Below are positions 51,632 through 61,200 of a DNA stretch of 64,000 nucleotides, piece by piece. The notes below the pieces were generated by a model. It was not told the DNA's origin. It saw nothing but the letters and a program-made list of their open reading frames with translations, and did no database searches. A program made the translations under genes and the position numbers. Origin of the DNA: Syntrophobacterales bacterium. GTDB taxonomy: Bacteria; Desulfobacterota; Syntrophobacteria; Syntrophobacterales; Thermodesulforhabdaceae. Every line of letters begins with the position of its first letter. Position 1 is the stretch's first letter. Location of the stretch: NCBI GenBank assembly GCA_026417655.1, contig JAOACS010000018.1, positions 1 to 64,000 on the forward strand. The letters are read 5' to 3'.

Positions 51632-53647
51632 ATGAGGATTATTGTAAGCTTTTTTGCTGTCCTAATAGGACTCTTGTCCTATAAACCTTTGTTTTCTTCT
51701 GTTAGCGAAACCTATACGACTACAGAGGAGGTTGTTGTCACAGCATCCAAACTTCCACAACCTCAGGAAAGTATTACCCAAAAGATAGATCTTATAGATC
51801 GGGAAAGGATTGAGTTAACTCCGTTTATTCAAAGAAACATTGCAGAAATTTTTCGCTATCAGCCAGGGACCTTCGTTAACCCTCTATCTAGAAATGATGC
51901 AAACTGGGGATCTTATGGGGGGCTTGGCCCTAAATATAACGTTTTTCTTTTAGAGGGGCTTCCTATTGATTCCTTCGCTGATTTGATGAGCTTAGATCCC
52001 CTAATATTGGAAAGAGCGGAAGTCCACAGAGGTCCCGCATCTATTATGTATCCCACATATCTTTCTATGGATTTTGCTGGCAATCAGTCGCCTCTTGCAG
52101 GTATTACTAATCTCGTTTTAAAGGAGAAAATCTCTAAACCAGAAACAATTATTGGGGTAGGTTATGGATCGTGGAACACCTTTAACACAGGGGCCTATCA
52201 CCAGGGAAGGGGTGGCGATATTCACTACTTTTTCGGTGGAAGCTATGAAAGGTCAGATTATACGGACTACGGCACAAAAGACTCCTGGTTACACATTTTA
52301 AATAATCCAGACTACTACAAGGCTAAGTTTTTTGCGAAGGCTACCTATTTTATAGATGGAAGTGATGCCCATAAGGTATCCCTCTTTGCTCACCATACAG
52401 AGCATCATGGTGACGTGGGGCGACCAAACAGAAATTATGATCATAGCTATACCACGGTAAACCTTTCCTACTCGAATCTAATCACAGACAGCTTCGACGT
52501 CCAAGTAAAGACGGGCTACCGAGGCTATGATAGAAACTGGGATGAAGACAATTATCCTAGTCTTTCTCTCCGATCTCGAGATGGTGTAAGGCAGGATATA
52601 GTTCCTGTGGATGTAACGGCCCACTTTAAACATGGAAACGGCCTATTCACAATTGGAAGCGATGCCCAGTGGGCAACTTACGAAACAACTTCTGAATCTA
52701 GAGGTATTGAAAGCAAGGGAAACGATATGGAAGCCTGGGCAATGGGAGTTTATGCTGAAGAGACTTATAAAATTGATAAGCTGATCCTTAGATTGGGAGC
52801 AAGATACAGCAGGGTGGAGCATTCCTACGATCTTCTCGGAGGGGCAAAACCAGAGGTAGATGATGCATCCTGGGATAAACTTTTATGGAGTACGGGCATC
52901 CGTTACAACCTCTCAGAGGACCTATCACTTTTTGCTAATGCAGGCTCAAGCTTCGTGGCACCATCAGGAAAATCTGTAGGTGGCACTCTATCTCTTTCGG
53001 ATCGGGGAGTTTCTGGTAAACATGGACAACTTCCGAATCCTGACCTTAAACCGGAGAAGGGTATAGGAATAGATGGAGGGGTAGAATTACGTCCTTTGAA
53101 GGGACTCTCTCTAGGTCTTAGGGGATTCCTAACGATGGTCGATGATGCGATCGTTGAAAATGTTATAAGTCGCGATCCATCACAAAGCCAATCCGTAAAT
53201 GCAGGAGAAAGCCGTTCTGTTGGGCTTGAGATTGAAGGTCGCTATGCTATCTCGAGTTCTGTTGAGATCTTTGCGAACTATACTTTCATAGATACTAAGG
53301 TAGAAAACGATCTTGATCCAGCTCAGGATAACTCGGATATTCCTTTTGTGCCATCCCATACGGGTAACATTGGTATCATAGCTAGACTCCCATGGGAGAT
53401 CACCTTTGTGCCTTATGTTCACGTCTTCGGGAAATATTACGACAGTACAGACAAAACCTACCGTAAATCCTTTGGTCCTGATGAACTCATAAACATTCAT
53501 ATTGAAAAGGGATTGGTCAATTTAGAATCATGGAAGGCAAAACTTTCTCTCGATCTCAACAACATTACCAACAATTCTTACGAGATGCCATGGCAGTTCC
53601 GAGATCCCGGATTCAATGTTATGGCTAAGGTTGATATCATTTTTTAA
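51632..53647 (+). CDS. TonB-dependent outer-membrane receptor 1 (BtuB-like)
   Basis: 671 residues from ATG 51632 (GAGGAGG upstream; an earlier GTG at 51602 lacks a site). A signal peptide MRIIVSFFAVLIGLLSYKPL is followed by the TonB box EEVVVTASK, a plug domain with PGTFVNPLSRNDANWGSYGG and VHRGPASIMYP, and a 22-strand-type beta-barrel ending in VDIIF (terminal aromatic). The gene is followed after 8-14 bases by a BtuF-like gene, and the neighbours suggest a corrinoid or metal chelate as ligand. It is divergent from the riboswitch operon. Confidence 0.9.
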   Translation: MRIIVSFFAVLIGLLSYKPLFSSVSETYTTTEEVVVTASKLPQPQESITQKIDLIDRERIELTPFIQRNIAEIFRYQPGTFVNPLSRNDANWGSYGGLGPKYNVFLLEGLPIDSFADLMSLDPLILERAEVHRGPASIMYPTYLSMDFAGNQSPLAGITNLVLKEKISKPETIIGVGYGSWNTFNTGAYHQGRGGDIHYFFGGSYERSDYTDYGTKDSWLHILNNPDYYKAKFFAKATYFIDGSDAHKVSLFAHHTEHHGDVGRPNRNYDHSYTTVNLSYSNLITDSFDVQVKTGYRGYDRNWDEDNYPSLSLRSRDGVRQDIVPVDVTAHFKHGNGLFTIGSDAQWATYETTSESRGIESKGNDMEAWAMGVYAEETYKIDKLILRLGARYSRVEHSYDLLGGAKPEVDDASWDKLLWSTGIRYNLSEDLSLFANAGSSFVAPSGKSVGGTLSLSDRGVSGKHGQLPNPDLKPEKGIGIDGGVELRPLKGLSLGLRGFLTMVDDAIVENVISRDPSQSQSVNAGESRSVGLEIEGRYAISSSVEIFANYTFIDTKVENDLDPAQDNSDIPFVPSHTGNIGIIARLPWEITFVPYVHVFGKYYDSTDKTYRKSFGPDELINIHIEKGLVNLESWKAKLSLDLNNITNNSYEMPWQFRDPGFNVMAKVDIIF

Positions 53648-53661
53648 TTACCACCTTGGCC

Positions 53662-54660
53662 ATGAGAAAAACCTCGCTATTGACCTATATCATATGTTTC
53701 CTTTTGGTGTTGTGGTTTCCCGAAGGTCTCTTTCCATTATCCCTAGAGGTTAGAGACTTTCGGGGTAAAGAAATAAGGCTTCTAAAACCTGCCCAGCGAG
53801 TAGTGTGTCTGATTGAAAGTGCTCTTACCGGAATCTACATGCTTAATCGAGGTGATCGGGTTGTTGGAATACCTAGAAACGTCTATGATCCGCCTACGTT
53901 TCGGTTTTATAGATTACTCGATGAACGTATAGAATCACAAAAACTTCCCGCCCCGGGTAATTGGGAGGCGGTAAGTATAGAAAATATATTAGCCCTTAGA
54001 CCAGATCTGGTTATTATTTGGTCACACCAGACCAGTGCTATAGCAGCTATTGAAAGGTTTGGAATCCCTGTCTTCGGAGTTTTCATAACCAAAGAGGAAG
54101 AAATTTATGAGGAAATATTGGCTCTTGGGAAACTTATGGAAAATGAGGAGCGAGCCAAGGAGCTTGTAGATTTTACAAAGAAGGAGAGGGAATATATTCT
54201 ATCGAAAACCACTAAAATTCCAGAATTGGAGCGACCTAAAGTGTTTTTCATGTGGGCTCAAGGTATTACAGAAACATCTTGTGGCGGCAGTATGGTGAAT
54301 GATCTTATTACCTTGGCGGGAGGCAAAAATATCTGTGGACACATTAATCAAGAGCATGGGACCCTTCAAATAGAGGATCTTGTGAGAGGAGATCCCGATG
54401 TTATCGTTATGTGGTATAATGAAAGAATGAATCCAGAGGATCTACTTAAAGATTCTAGATTGCGCAATATAAAAGCTATTCAAAATAGGCGGGTTTATGA
54501 ACTTTCTGATATCTTTACTAACGATTTATGGACTCTAAAGTTCATTATCGCCGTTCATCGTCTGGCTAGGTGGCTTCATCCAAGTATTTTTAGTGAAGCT
54601 AGCTTGGAAAACGATGAAAAAAAGATTTTAAACTTCTTCTATGGCTATCAGTTTAAGTGA
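53662..54660 (+). CDS. Periplasmic BtuF-like substrate-binding protein 1
   Basis: 332 residues with an N-terminal signal sequence (LLTYIICFLLVLWFPEGLFP). The two lobes of the class III metal/corrinoid binding family (FepB, FhuD, BtuF) are recognisable: LLKPAQRVVCLIESALTGIY, SIENILALRPDLVIIWSH and the helix-linked second lobe GSMVNDLITLAGGKNICG. ATG 53662 and an upstream TTG 53656 are both possible. It is coupled to the TonB receptor gene before it. It would hand ligand to the BtuCD pump encoded across the intergenic region. There is no lipobox, so it is soluble or anchored by an uncleaved signal. Confidence 0.87.
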   Translation: MRKTSLLTYIICFLLVLWFPEGLFPLSLEVRDFRGKEIRLLKPAQRVVCLIESALTGIYMLNRGDRVVGIPRNVYDPPTFRFYRLLDERIESQKLPAPGNWEAVSIENILALRPDLVIIWSHQTSAIAAIERFGIPVFGVFITKEEEIYEEILALGKLMENEERAKELVDFTKKEREYILSKTTKIPELERPKVFFMWAQGITETSCGGSMVNDLITLAGGKNICGHINQEHGTLQIEDLVRGDPDVIVMWYNERMNPEDLLKDSRLRNIKAIQNRRVYELSDIFTNDLWTLKFIIAVHRLARWLHPSIFSEASLENDEKKILNFFYGYQFK

Positions 54661-54925
54661 AAACGATGGCACCCTTAAATGGTGGGTATGGCTTTGAAGT
54701 TACCAGTTCTCCAAAGGCCTTAGTTTTGGTAATGACCCCTTTAGATTTTTATTTCGAATCGCGACTCTTAACGACTCTTCGAGGAGTATTTGTAGATTAT
54801 TAGCCCTATTTTTTCCGTATAAAACTTCTAAAGTTCATTCTCAGTAACTTTTTTGTTGACGCTTTTTGGAAATTATGGATAGTTTCTTACTGACATATAA
54901 ATAAAAACAAGGCGAACCATGAAGG
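54661..54925 (+). other. Intergenic stretch with a weak promoter
   Basis: No gene found. TTGACG (54856-54861) with GATAGT 16 bases later is a possible promoter for the second receptor operon. No riboswitch motif was found on either strand here. Confidence 0.35.
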
Positions 54926-54964
54926 CGCCATGAAAGGAGTGGGATCCTTTCCATGGCGTTTTTT
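54926..54964 (+). terminator. Strong stem-loop with U-tract before TonB receptor 2
   Basis: CGCCATG plus AAAGGA pair with TCCTTT plus CATGGCG (13 bp with one bulged base), followed by TTTTTT. It either ends the first receptor operon, or, if the promoter at 54856 is used, acts as a leader attenuator of the second. Confidence 0.8.
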
Positions 54965-54997
54965 ATTTTCAGGAAAAATTAGTTGGAAGGGGGTGTC

Positions 54998-57238
54998 ATG
55001 ATGAATTATTTACTATCTAGCTTCATTATAATGGCTTTATTTGTCCTTCCTTCATTTGCATGGGAAAAGGCTAAAGAGGAAGTTTTAGAAGAGATTGTTG
55101 TTACGGCTACTAGAACCAAAAAGGAAGTTACCTTGTCTCCTGCATCCACCGCCGTTGTTACTCGCCAAGAAATGGAGATGAAGGATGTGAAAACAATCGA
55201 TCAGGCCGTAAGTGATATTTCGGGCATCATGGTAAGAAGAGGTAAGGGGCTTATGGATACATTATCTTCCATAGCCCTTCGTGGTATTCCAGAGCAAAAA
55301 AGGACTCTTATTCTAATGGATGGCATGACCTTTAATAATCCCTATACAGGTGGTGTTAAGTTCGGAGGTTTCTACCCTGAGGATTTAGAGCGCGTTGAGG
55401 TAGTAAAGGGTCCCTTTTCTAGTCTGTATGGTGGGTATGCGATGGGAGGAGTCGTTAACTTCATAACAAGGATGCCCGAGAAGAGAGAGATCATCCTGAA
55501 GGCTGGCTACGGTTCCGGATTTGAGCGCGGAGATGCGATGGATGATCTTACCAGGATTTATTTCTCTTATGGAGACAAGATCGGTGATAACTTAAGTTTC
55601 CTGGTAAGTTATGGGAGACAAAGTACAGAGGGATACCCAACCGATCTCAATGTGACTTCTAGGGTTCCACCATCTGGTATTACAGGTTGGAAGGAGACTA
55701 AAGATCGGTATGGAAAGACTGCTTACCTTGTGGGGGACAAGGGAGATAATACCTGGTGGGATGATGGAATTACGATAAGGACTCAATATCGTTTTTCTAG
55801 TGACACAAAACTTGGTTTCACCTTTATGAGAAATCGATATGGGTACGACTACGATGAGCCCCACACATATTTAGTCGATTCTTCGGGAAGGCCTGTTTAT
55901 TCCTATTCTGGTCTTTCGGAAAGTAGCTTCCTTCCTGGAGGTGGAGCTCGTAGTCAAAACTCCTACGGAATGAACTTAGAAACAGTTCTTTTTCATGATG
56001 TGGCTACAAAGCTAAATATCACCTATCTGGATACAGAAAAGGATTGGTATGTTCAGACCCTTTCAGGTGCTACCTGGTCCAGGGGTGGGCCAGGTTACGT
56101 TAGTTCGACCCCTCAGGAGGCTGTAAATAGTGAGCTTCAGTTTAGCCTCCCTTTAGGTCAATTTTTTACTGATCTCCCTATATTAAGTGGACAGATTCTC
56201 ACCTTTGGGGGATCTTTTCGATGGGGAAGTGCGAGCACTGAAGAGAAAACTTTAAATGACTGGCGGGATGAGGATTCAACCACGAATCTCCGTTATAATT
56301 CGAAGGGAAGATCTAAAATGTGGGCGGTCTTTGTTCAGGATGAGATTCCCATTATGAAAAATCTTATTGCCTATGTAGGGTTTCGCTACGATTGGTGGGA
56401 AACCTATGATGGCTATGTCCTAGATATAGACACTACAAAGTGGCAACCAAAACCTGGATATCCTAAGGAGTATAATTCCAAGTCTGATTCCGCCATAAGT
56501 CCTAAATTTGCCCTAGTCTATAAGCCCTTTGAGACAACAACTCTAAGGGGTTCGGTTGGTAAAGCTTTTAGAGCACCAACAGTCTACGAGCTGTATAGGA
56601 CCTGGACATCGGCTTCTGGGATTACCTACGCGGGAAATCCCGATCTTGCACCGGAAATTACAGTTTCTTGGGATATTGGAATTGAACAAAAACTTTGGGA
56701 AGGGGCAAAGGTTTCCTTGACCTATTTTGAGAATCACATGGAAGATCTTATCTATAGACAGACGGTTACTCCTACTTATCAGAGACTTTCAAATGTTGGT
56801 AAAGCAGAATCCCGAGGAATAGAATGTGAAGTTGAACAGAGGATCAATAAATGGCTCAAGTTTTATGGTAACTTTACCTACGTCGACTCAGAAGTTAAAG
56901 AAAATCTTGCAAAACCAGAAACCGAAGGAAAACGCCTTACTTACGTGCCTCGCTGGATGGGAAACATTGGGGTCCAATTCGAAAGGGCTCCCTTTAAAGC
57001 TTCAATTGTGGGTCGTTATGTGGGTAAGTGGCATACTGATGATACCAATGCGGATAAATACAGTGGAGTCTATGGTTCTTATGATTCCCATTGGGTTACG
57101 GATTTAAAGATCTCCTATGATATTACCAAATGGTCCACCTTATCTTTTGTTATAGATAACCTATTCGATGAAGACTATTACCAGTATTACAAGGCACCAG
57201 GAAGATCTTGGTTTGCTGAGGTGTCGATAAAATTCTAA
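54998..57238 (+). CDS. TonB-dependent outer-membrane receptor 2
   Basis: 746 residues from ATG 54998, which follows GGAAGGGGG. Signal peptide MMNYLLSSFIIMALFVLPSF, TonB box LEEIVVTATR, plug domain (IALRGIPEQKRTLILMDGM, VEVVKGPFSSLYGGYAMGG) and a beta-barrel with the C-terminal signature VIDNLFDEDYYQYYKAPGRS ending in VSIKF. It is closer to the BtuB/CirA style (LRGIP, LYGG) than receptor 1, and the two are clearly different proteins, suggesting different ligands. It is followed by a second BtuF-like gene 22 bases on. Confidence 0.92.
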   Translation: MMNYLLSSFIIMALFVLPSFAWEKAKEEVLEEIVVTATRTKKEVTLSPASTAVVTRQEMEMKDVKTIDQAVSDISGIMVRRGKGLMDTLSSIALRGIPEQKRTLILMDGMTFNNPYTGGVKFGGFYPEDLERVEVVKGPFSSLYGGYAMGGVVNFITRMPEKREIILKAGYGSGFERGDAMDDLTRIYFSYGDKIGDNLSFLVSYGRQSTEGYPTDLNVTSRVPPSGITGWKETKDRYGKTAYLVGDKGDNTWWDDGITIRTQYRFSSDTKLGFTFMRNRYGYDYDEPHTYLVDSSGRPVYSYSGLSESSFLPGGGARSQNSYGMNLETVLFHDVATKLNITYLDTEKDWYVQTLSGATWSRGGPGYVSSTPQEAVNSELQFSLPLGQFFTDLPILSGQILTFGGSFRWGSASTEEKTLNDWRDEDSTTNLRYNSKGRSKMWAVFVQDEIPIMKNLIAYVGFRYDWWETYDGYVLDIDTTKWQPKPGYPKEYNSKSDSAISPKFALVYKPFETTTLRGSVGKAFRAPTVYELYRTWTSASGITYAGNPDLAPEITVSWDIGIEQKLWEGAKVSLTYFENHMEDLIYRQTVTPTYQRLSNVGKAESRGIECEVEQRINKWLKFYGNFTYVDSEVKENLAKPETEGKRLTYVPRWMGNIGVQFERAPFKASIVGRYVGKWHTDDTNADKYSGVYGSYDSHWVTDLKISYDITKWSTLSFVIDNLFDEDYYQYYKAPGRSWFAEVSIKF

Positions 57239-57260
57239 GCAAAATATGGAGTGAGAAGAG

Positions 57261-58277
57261 ATGCTCCTAAATCCACCGGCTGACTTTTTGAGAAGATTTG
57301 GTTTGGTGGCTTGCTTGGCTTTAGTCATAATGTCTTTATGGGTAGAAGTTTCTGGGGGAGCCTCTTCTCTTACTCTTACCGATAAACTTGGTAGGACTAT
57401 CACCGTTCAGGTCCCAATAAAAAGAGCTGTGGTTGTCATCACCTATGAACTGATACCGGCCCTTGGCATCTGGGATCAGGTGGCAGGAGTATCCAGGTGG
57501 GCTGAGAAGGAATGTGACATATACAAGGCTATTATTGAAAGGTGGCCCCACCTAAAAAAGCCCCATGTTGGTACTGGAACCGACGTTAATATTGAGTCCG
57601 TAATGGTTCTAAACCCTGATCTTGTTATCACCTGGAGTTATAATTCCAGTGTGATTAATTTTATGGAAAATAAGGGGATAAAGGTCTATTCCCTATATCC
57701 TGAAAATCTCAAAGAACTCTATGATGTAATCCGGGTCCATGGAGTCCTTTTTGGAAAGGTAGATAGAGCTGAAGAAATAGTTACCGAAGTAGAGAAAATC
57801 CTAAAGCTTATCAAGGGGCGTGTCGATGAGATCCAACCAGAGAAAAGACTTAAGGTGGTGCACCTTTTAAGTAAGCCTACGACAGTTTCTGGAGCTATTG
57901 GGATCACAAACGATCTTATTGAGGTGATCGGTGCGGTAAATATTGGGGGTGAGATGAGGGAAAGGAATGCTGATGTGTCCGTTGAGAGAATAGTTAAATG
58001 GAACCCTGACGTGATTTTTATTTGGGGGAATGCAGGGTATGGCCCTGAGAGGATTTTAAACAATTCACAGTGGCAATCTATAAGGGCTGTTCAGAATGGA
58101 TACGTTTACAAGCTTCCAAAATGGTCAACCTGGTCACCGAGGATTGCCATTGTAGCCCTATGGATGGCCATGAAGGTTTATCCCGAAAGATTTTATGATG
58201 TCTACTTCCAAGAAGTGGCCGAGAGTTTCTATACCAAAATTTTTGGGATCTCCTATTCTCAAGTAGTAAATAAGTAG
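57261..58277 (+). CDS. Periplasmic BtuF-like substrate-binding protein 2
   Basis: 338 residues. N-terminal signal segment FGLVACLALVIMSLWVEVSG after an RR pair. Lobe 1 begins LTDKLGRTITVQVPIKRAVV and continues SVMVLNPDLVITWSYNSSVI; lobe 2 contains GITNDLIEVIGAVNIGGEM and SVERIVKWNPDVIFIWGN. This is the ABC-type metal-chelate/B12 binding family. It is partner to receptor 2 and ends 9 bases before the convergent cobN2. No dedicated permease is adjacent; it probably shares the BtuCD genes at 49-51 kb. Confidence 0.87.
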   Translation: MLLNPPADFLRRFGLVACLALVIMSLWVEVSGGASSLTLTDKLGRTITVQVPIKRAVVVITYELIPALGIWDQVAGVSRWAEKECDIYKAIIERWPHLKKPHVGTGTDVNIESVMVLNPDLVITWSYNSSVINFMENKGIKVYSLYPENLKELYDVIRVHGVLFGKVDRAEEIVTEVEKILKLIKGRVDEIQPEKRLKVVHLLSKPTTVSGAIGITNDLIEVIGAVNIGGEMRERNADVSVERIVKWNPDVIFIWGNAGYGPERILNNSQWQSIRAVQNGYVYKLPKWSTWSPRIAIVALWMAMKVYPERFYDVYFQEVAESFYTKIFGISYSQVVNK

Positions 58278-58286
58278 GCCATGTAT

Positions 58287-61200
58287 CTATTCCATGTCCG
58301 TCCACTCCTCAATTTCTCCTTCCATCTCAAGAAGGAGATGCCTCAATTCTTCCTCCATTTCTTCTGCGGCTTTCCACATACCTCTGGCGATCGCTTCAAG
58401 GAGTTTATCGAGAATGTTATGTAAGGCATAGGGATTGACCTTTTTCATCCATTCTCTCATATTCGGATTAAGAGCATAGGACTTGGCTATTTCTTCATAC
58501 ATCCAGTCCTCCATAACCTCCGCCGTTGCATCCCACCCAAAGACTATGTCGACCACGTGGGAGATATCACCTGCCCCTTTAAATCCGTGTTGTTTCATAC
58601 CCTCAATCCATTTGGGGTTTATAAGCCTAGATCTTAACACATGTTTCGCCTCTTCCTCGGTGGTTCTTATTTTGACTCTTTTCGGATCCGCACTATCCCC
58701 CATTGTGGCAAAAGGTAGAAAACCTCTTACCGTTTTAACCGCTACAATGAGGCCCCCGTAATAGTTATAGTAATCGGTACATGACATCATGTCATATTCT
58801 CGGGAATCCTCATTTTTCACAGTCGCATCGACTCGAGATAGAATTTTACGAAGAGTTTGCGGTTTCTCTTTGCCGTAAACTTCCCGGCCATAAGCATGGG
58901 ATGAATATCGAATGTATATGTTTCCAAGCTCCTCTTGGTTTTTCCAATTCTTAGATTCTATAAGCTCTGCCACACCTGCTCCGTATGTTCCAGGAGGGCA
59001 TCCAAACACTCTAAGGGTTGCCTCTCTAAAGGCTTCTTCTCGACTCATCCCTTGGACCATGTATTCTACAAGGTCTGATTCGACGTGTTTCAGGATGAAG
59101 TTAGAATCAGGTGTTTCTTTTAGGGTGGCTACCATCTGAACGGCTTCATCAATTCTTTGAACTAAGTTAGGGAAGGTATCTCTAAAGAGTCCACTAATTC
59201 TTGGCACTACATCAATTCTTGGACGTTTTAGCTCCTCAAGGGGTATTATCTCAAGGCCTATAACGTTCCCGCTCCCCTTCTGCCATATGGGTTTTAAACC
59301 CATAAGGTAAAAGATCTCAGCTACATCGTCCCCTCTAGTTCTCATGGTGGAAGTAGCGAAAAGCAGGAGGGCAACACTTTCAGGGAAAGATCCCTTTTCT
59401 TTGAGATAACGCTCAAGAAGTGCATCCCCTAACCTTACCCCTACTTCCCAAGCGGCTGGTGTGGGAATCTTGTTGGGGTCTACCGAATAAAAATTTTTCC
59501 CTGTTGGCAATATATTTGCCTGACCCCTGGTTGGGGCTCCTGAAGGACCCGGAGGAACAAAACCTCCATTGAAGGCGTGAAGAGACCAGTCGATCTCCTT
59601 TCGACATTCTTGAAGTTTCCCCATGAGGGTTTCACAGATGTAGAGTAGCACAGATTCTATTTCAGGGGATCTCCCCCCTAGGGCCTTCGTAAGGACTTCT
59701 GAAATTGTGTCTACAGAAAAGTCTTTTTCCTGAAGAGATCGCACTAAATCTAAAGCCTTTTCATGGGCCAGTCGGATTATGTCGCTTCCAGTCTTTCCTC
59801 CGAATCTTTCCATGCGCTGACCAAGATGGTTCATCACATCGTCATAATCAAAGCCTAGCCAAGAGATTATGGCTTCTCTAAGAGATGGCACATCACCATT
59901 GGGAAGACGTGTCAGTTGAACAATGAACTCGGCAAGCCGCTCTCCTTCTGGAAGGAGGCCCATGGTGTGGAGTCCGTCATTTATCATCGTATCGCCAAGT
60001 TCCCCTAAATAGGCGTGAACTTTTTCGAGAAACACTTCGAAATTTTCAAGAGCTTCGTCTTTAGTGAGGCTAAGATCTTTGTCAAGGTGAGCCTTTTCTA
60101 CAGCTTCCCATATCATGGATTTAATAATGTCCTCTTTTGTCGGATCTTCTGCTTTTGCGAGCTGATAATCTGCTATGAGTTCCTGAATCTTTGCTAGATC
60201 ATCGTATAGATCCGCATTGGTCATAGCGGGTGTTAAATGGTTTATGATACAAGCGTAGGATCGACGTTTTGCCTGAGTTCCCTCTCCGGGATCGTTTATA
60301 ATATAGGGGTATATGTTCGGAAGCTCCATAATGGCAAGATCGGGATAGCACTTTTCAGAGAGCCCTACAGCCTTTCCGGGAAGCCATTCAAGGGAGCCGT
60401 GTTTTCCAACATGGACAATGGCATGAGCTTTGAAAACGTCGCGAATCCACCGGTATTGAGCTAAATAATTGTAAGGTGGGGAAAGATGAGGATCATGATA
60501 TATTTTTTCAGTTTGTTCTAGAAAGCCTCTAGGGGGTTGAAGGGTTATGAGAACGTTTCCGTTTATGAGGCCGGGAAAAAACATCTTGTCTTGGTGGACA
60601 AAAAGAGGTCCTGGGGGATCCCCCCAATCGGTTTTCATCTTTTCTCTAACCGTTTGGGGAACCTCGGAAAACCACTTTTTCACTTCATCTTGATCGCAGA
60701 AAGTTTTCGCCCTCTTTGCCATTTCCTCCATGGGGAGCCATCGCCGATCACAGGTCATTTTGGAGATCATTTCGTGGGCAAGTTCTGTCCCATCTTTGTA
60801 TGTTTGCTCTATCTTGTATCCCCTGTCTTTCATGTAATCCAGGAGATGCTTTACACTTGAAAAGCTGTCAAGTCCCGCAGCACAGCCTATTCTATCGACC
60901 CTTGGGGGGTAGTTATGAAACACGATGGCGATTTTGCGATCTTTCGGTGGGGTCTTACGGAGGCGTGCCCAATTAAGGGCTAAACGCACAACCTTATCTA
61001 CTCTTTCAGCAATGGGTTTAAGTTTTACGATAGATGCGCCGGTTATGGGATCAATGGTCTCTTCCTCGCGAGTAGCCACTGGAACAGCAATTATGGCGCC
61101 GTCGAACTCAGGTTGGGCGACGGAGTAGGCTACATCCATGACGGAGAGTCCCTTATAGGAATTCTTCCAAAAAGAAAATGGAGACATAGATGTTATAGCC

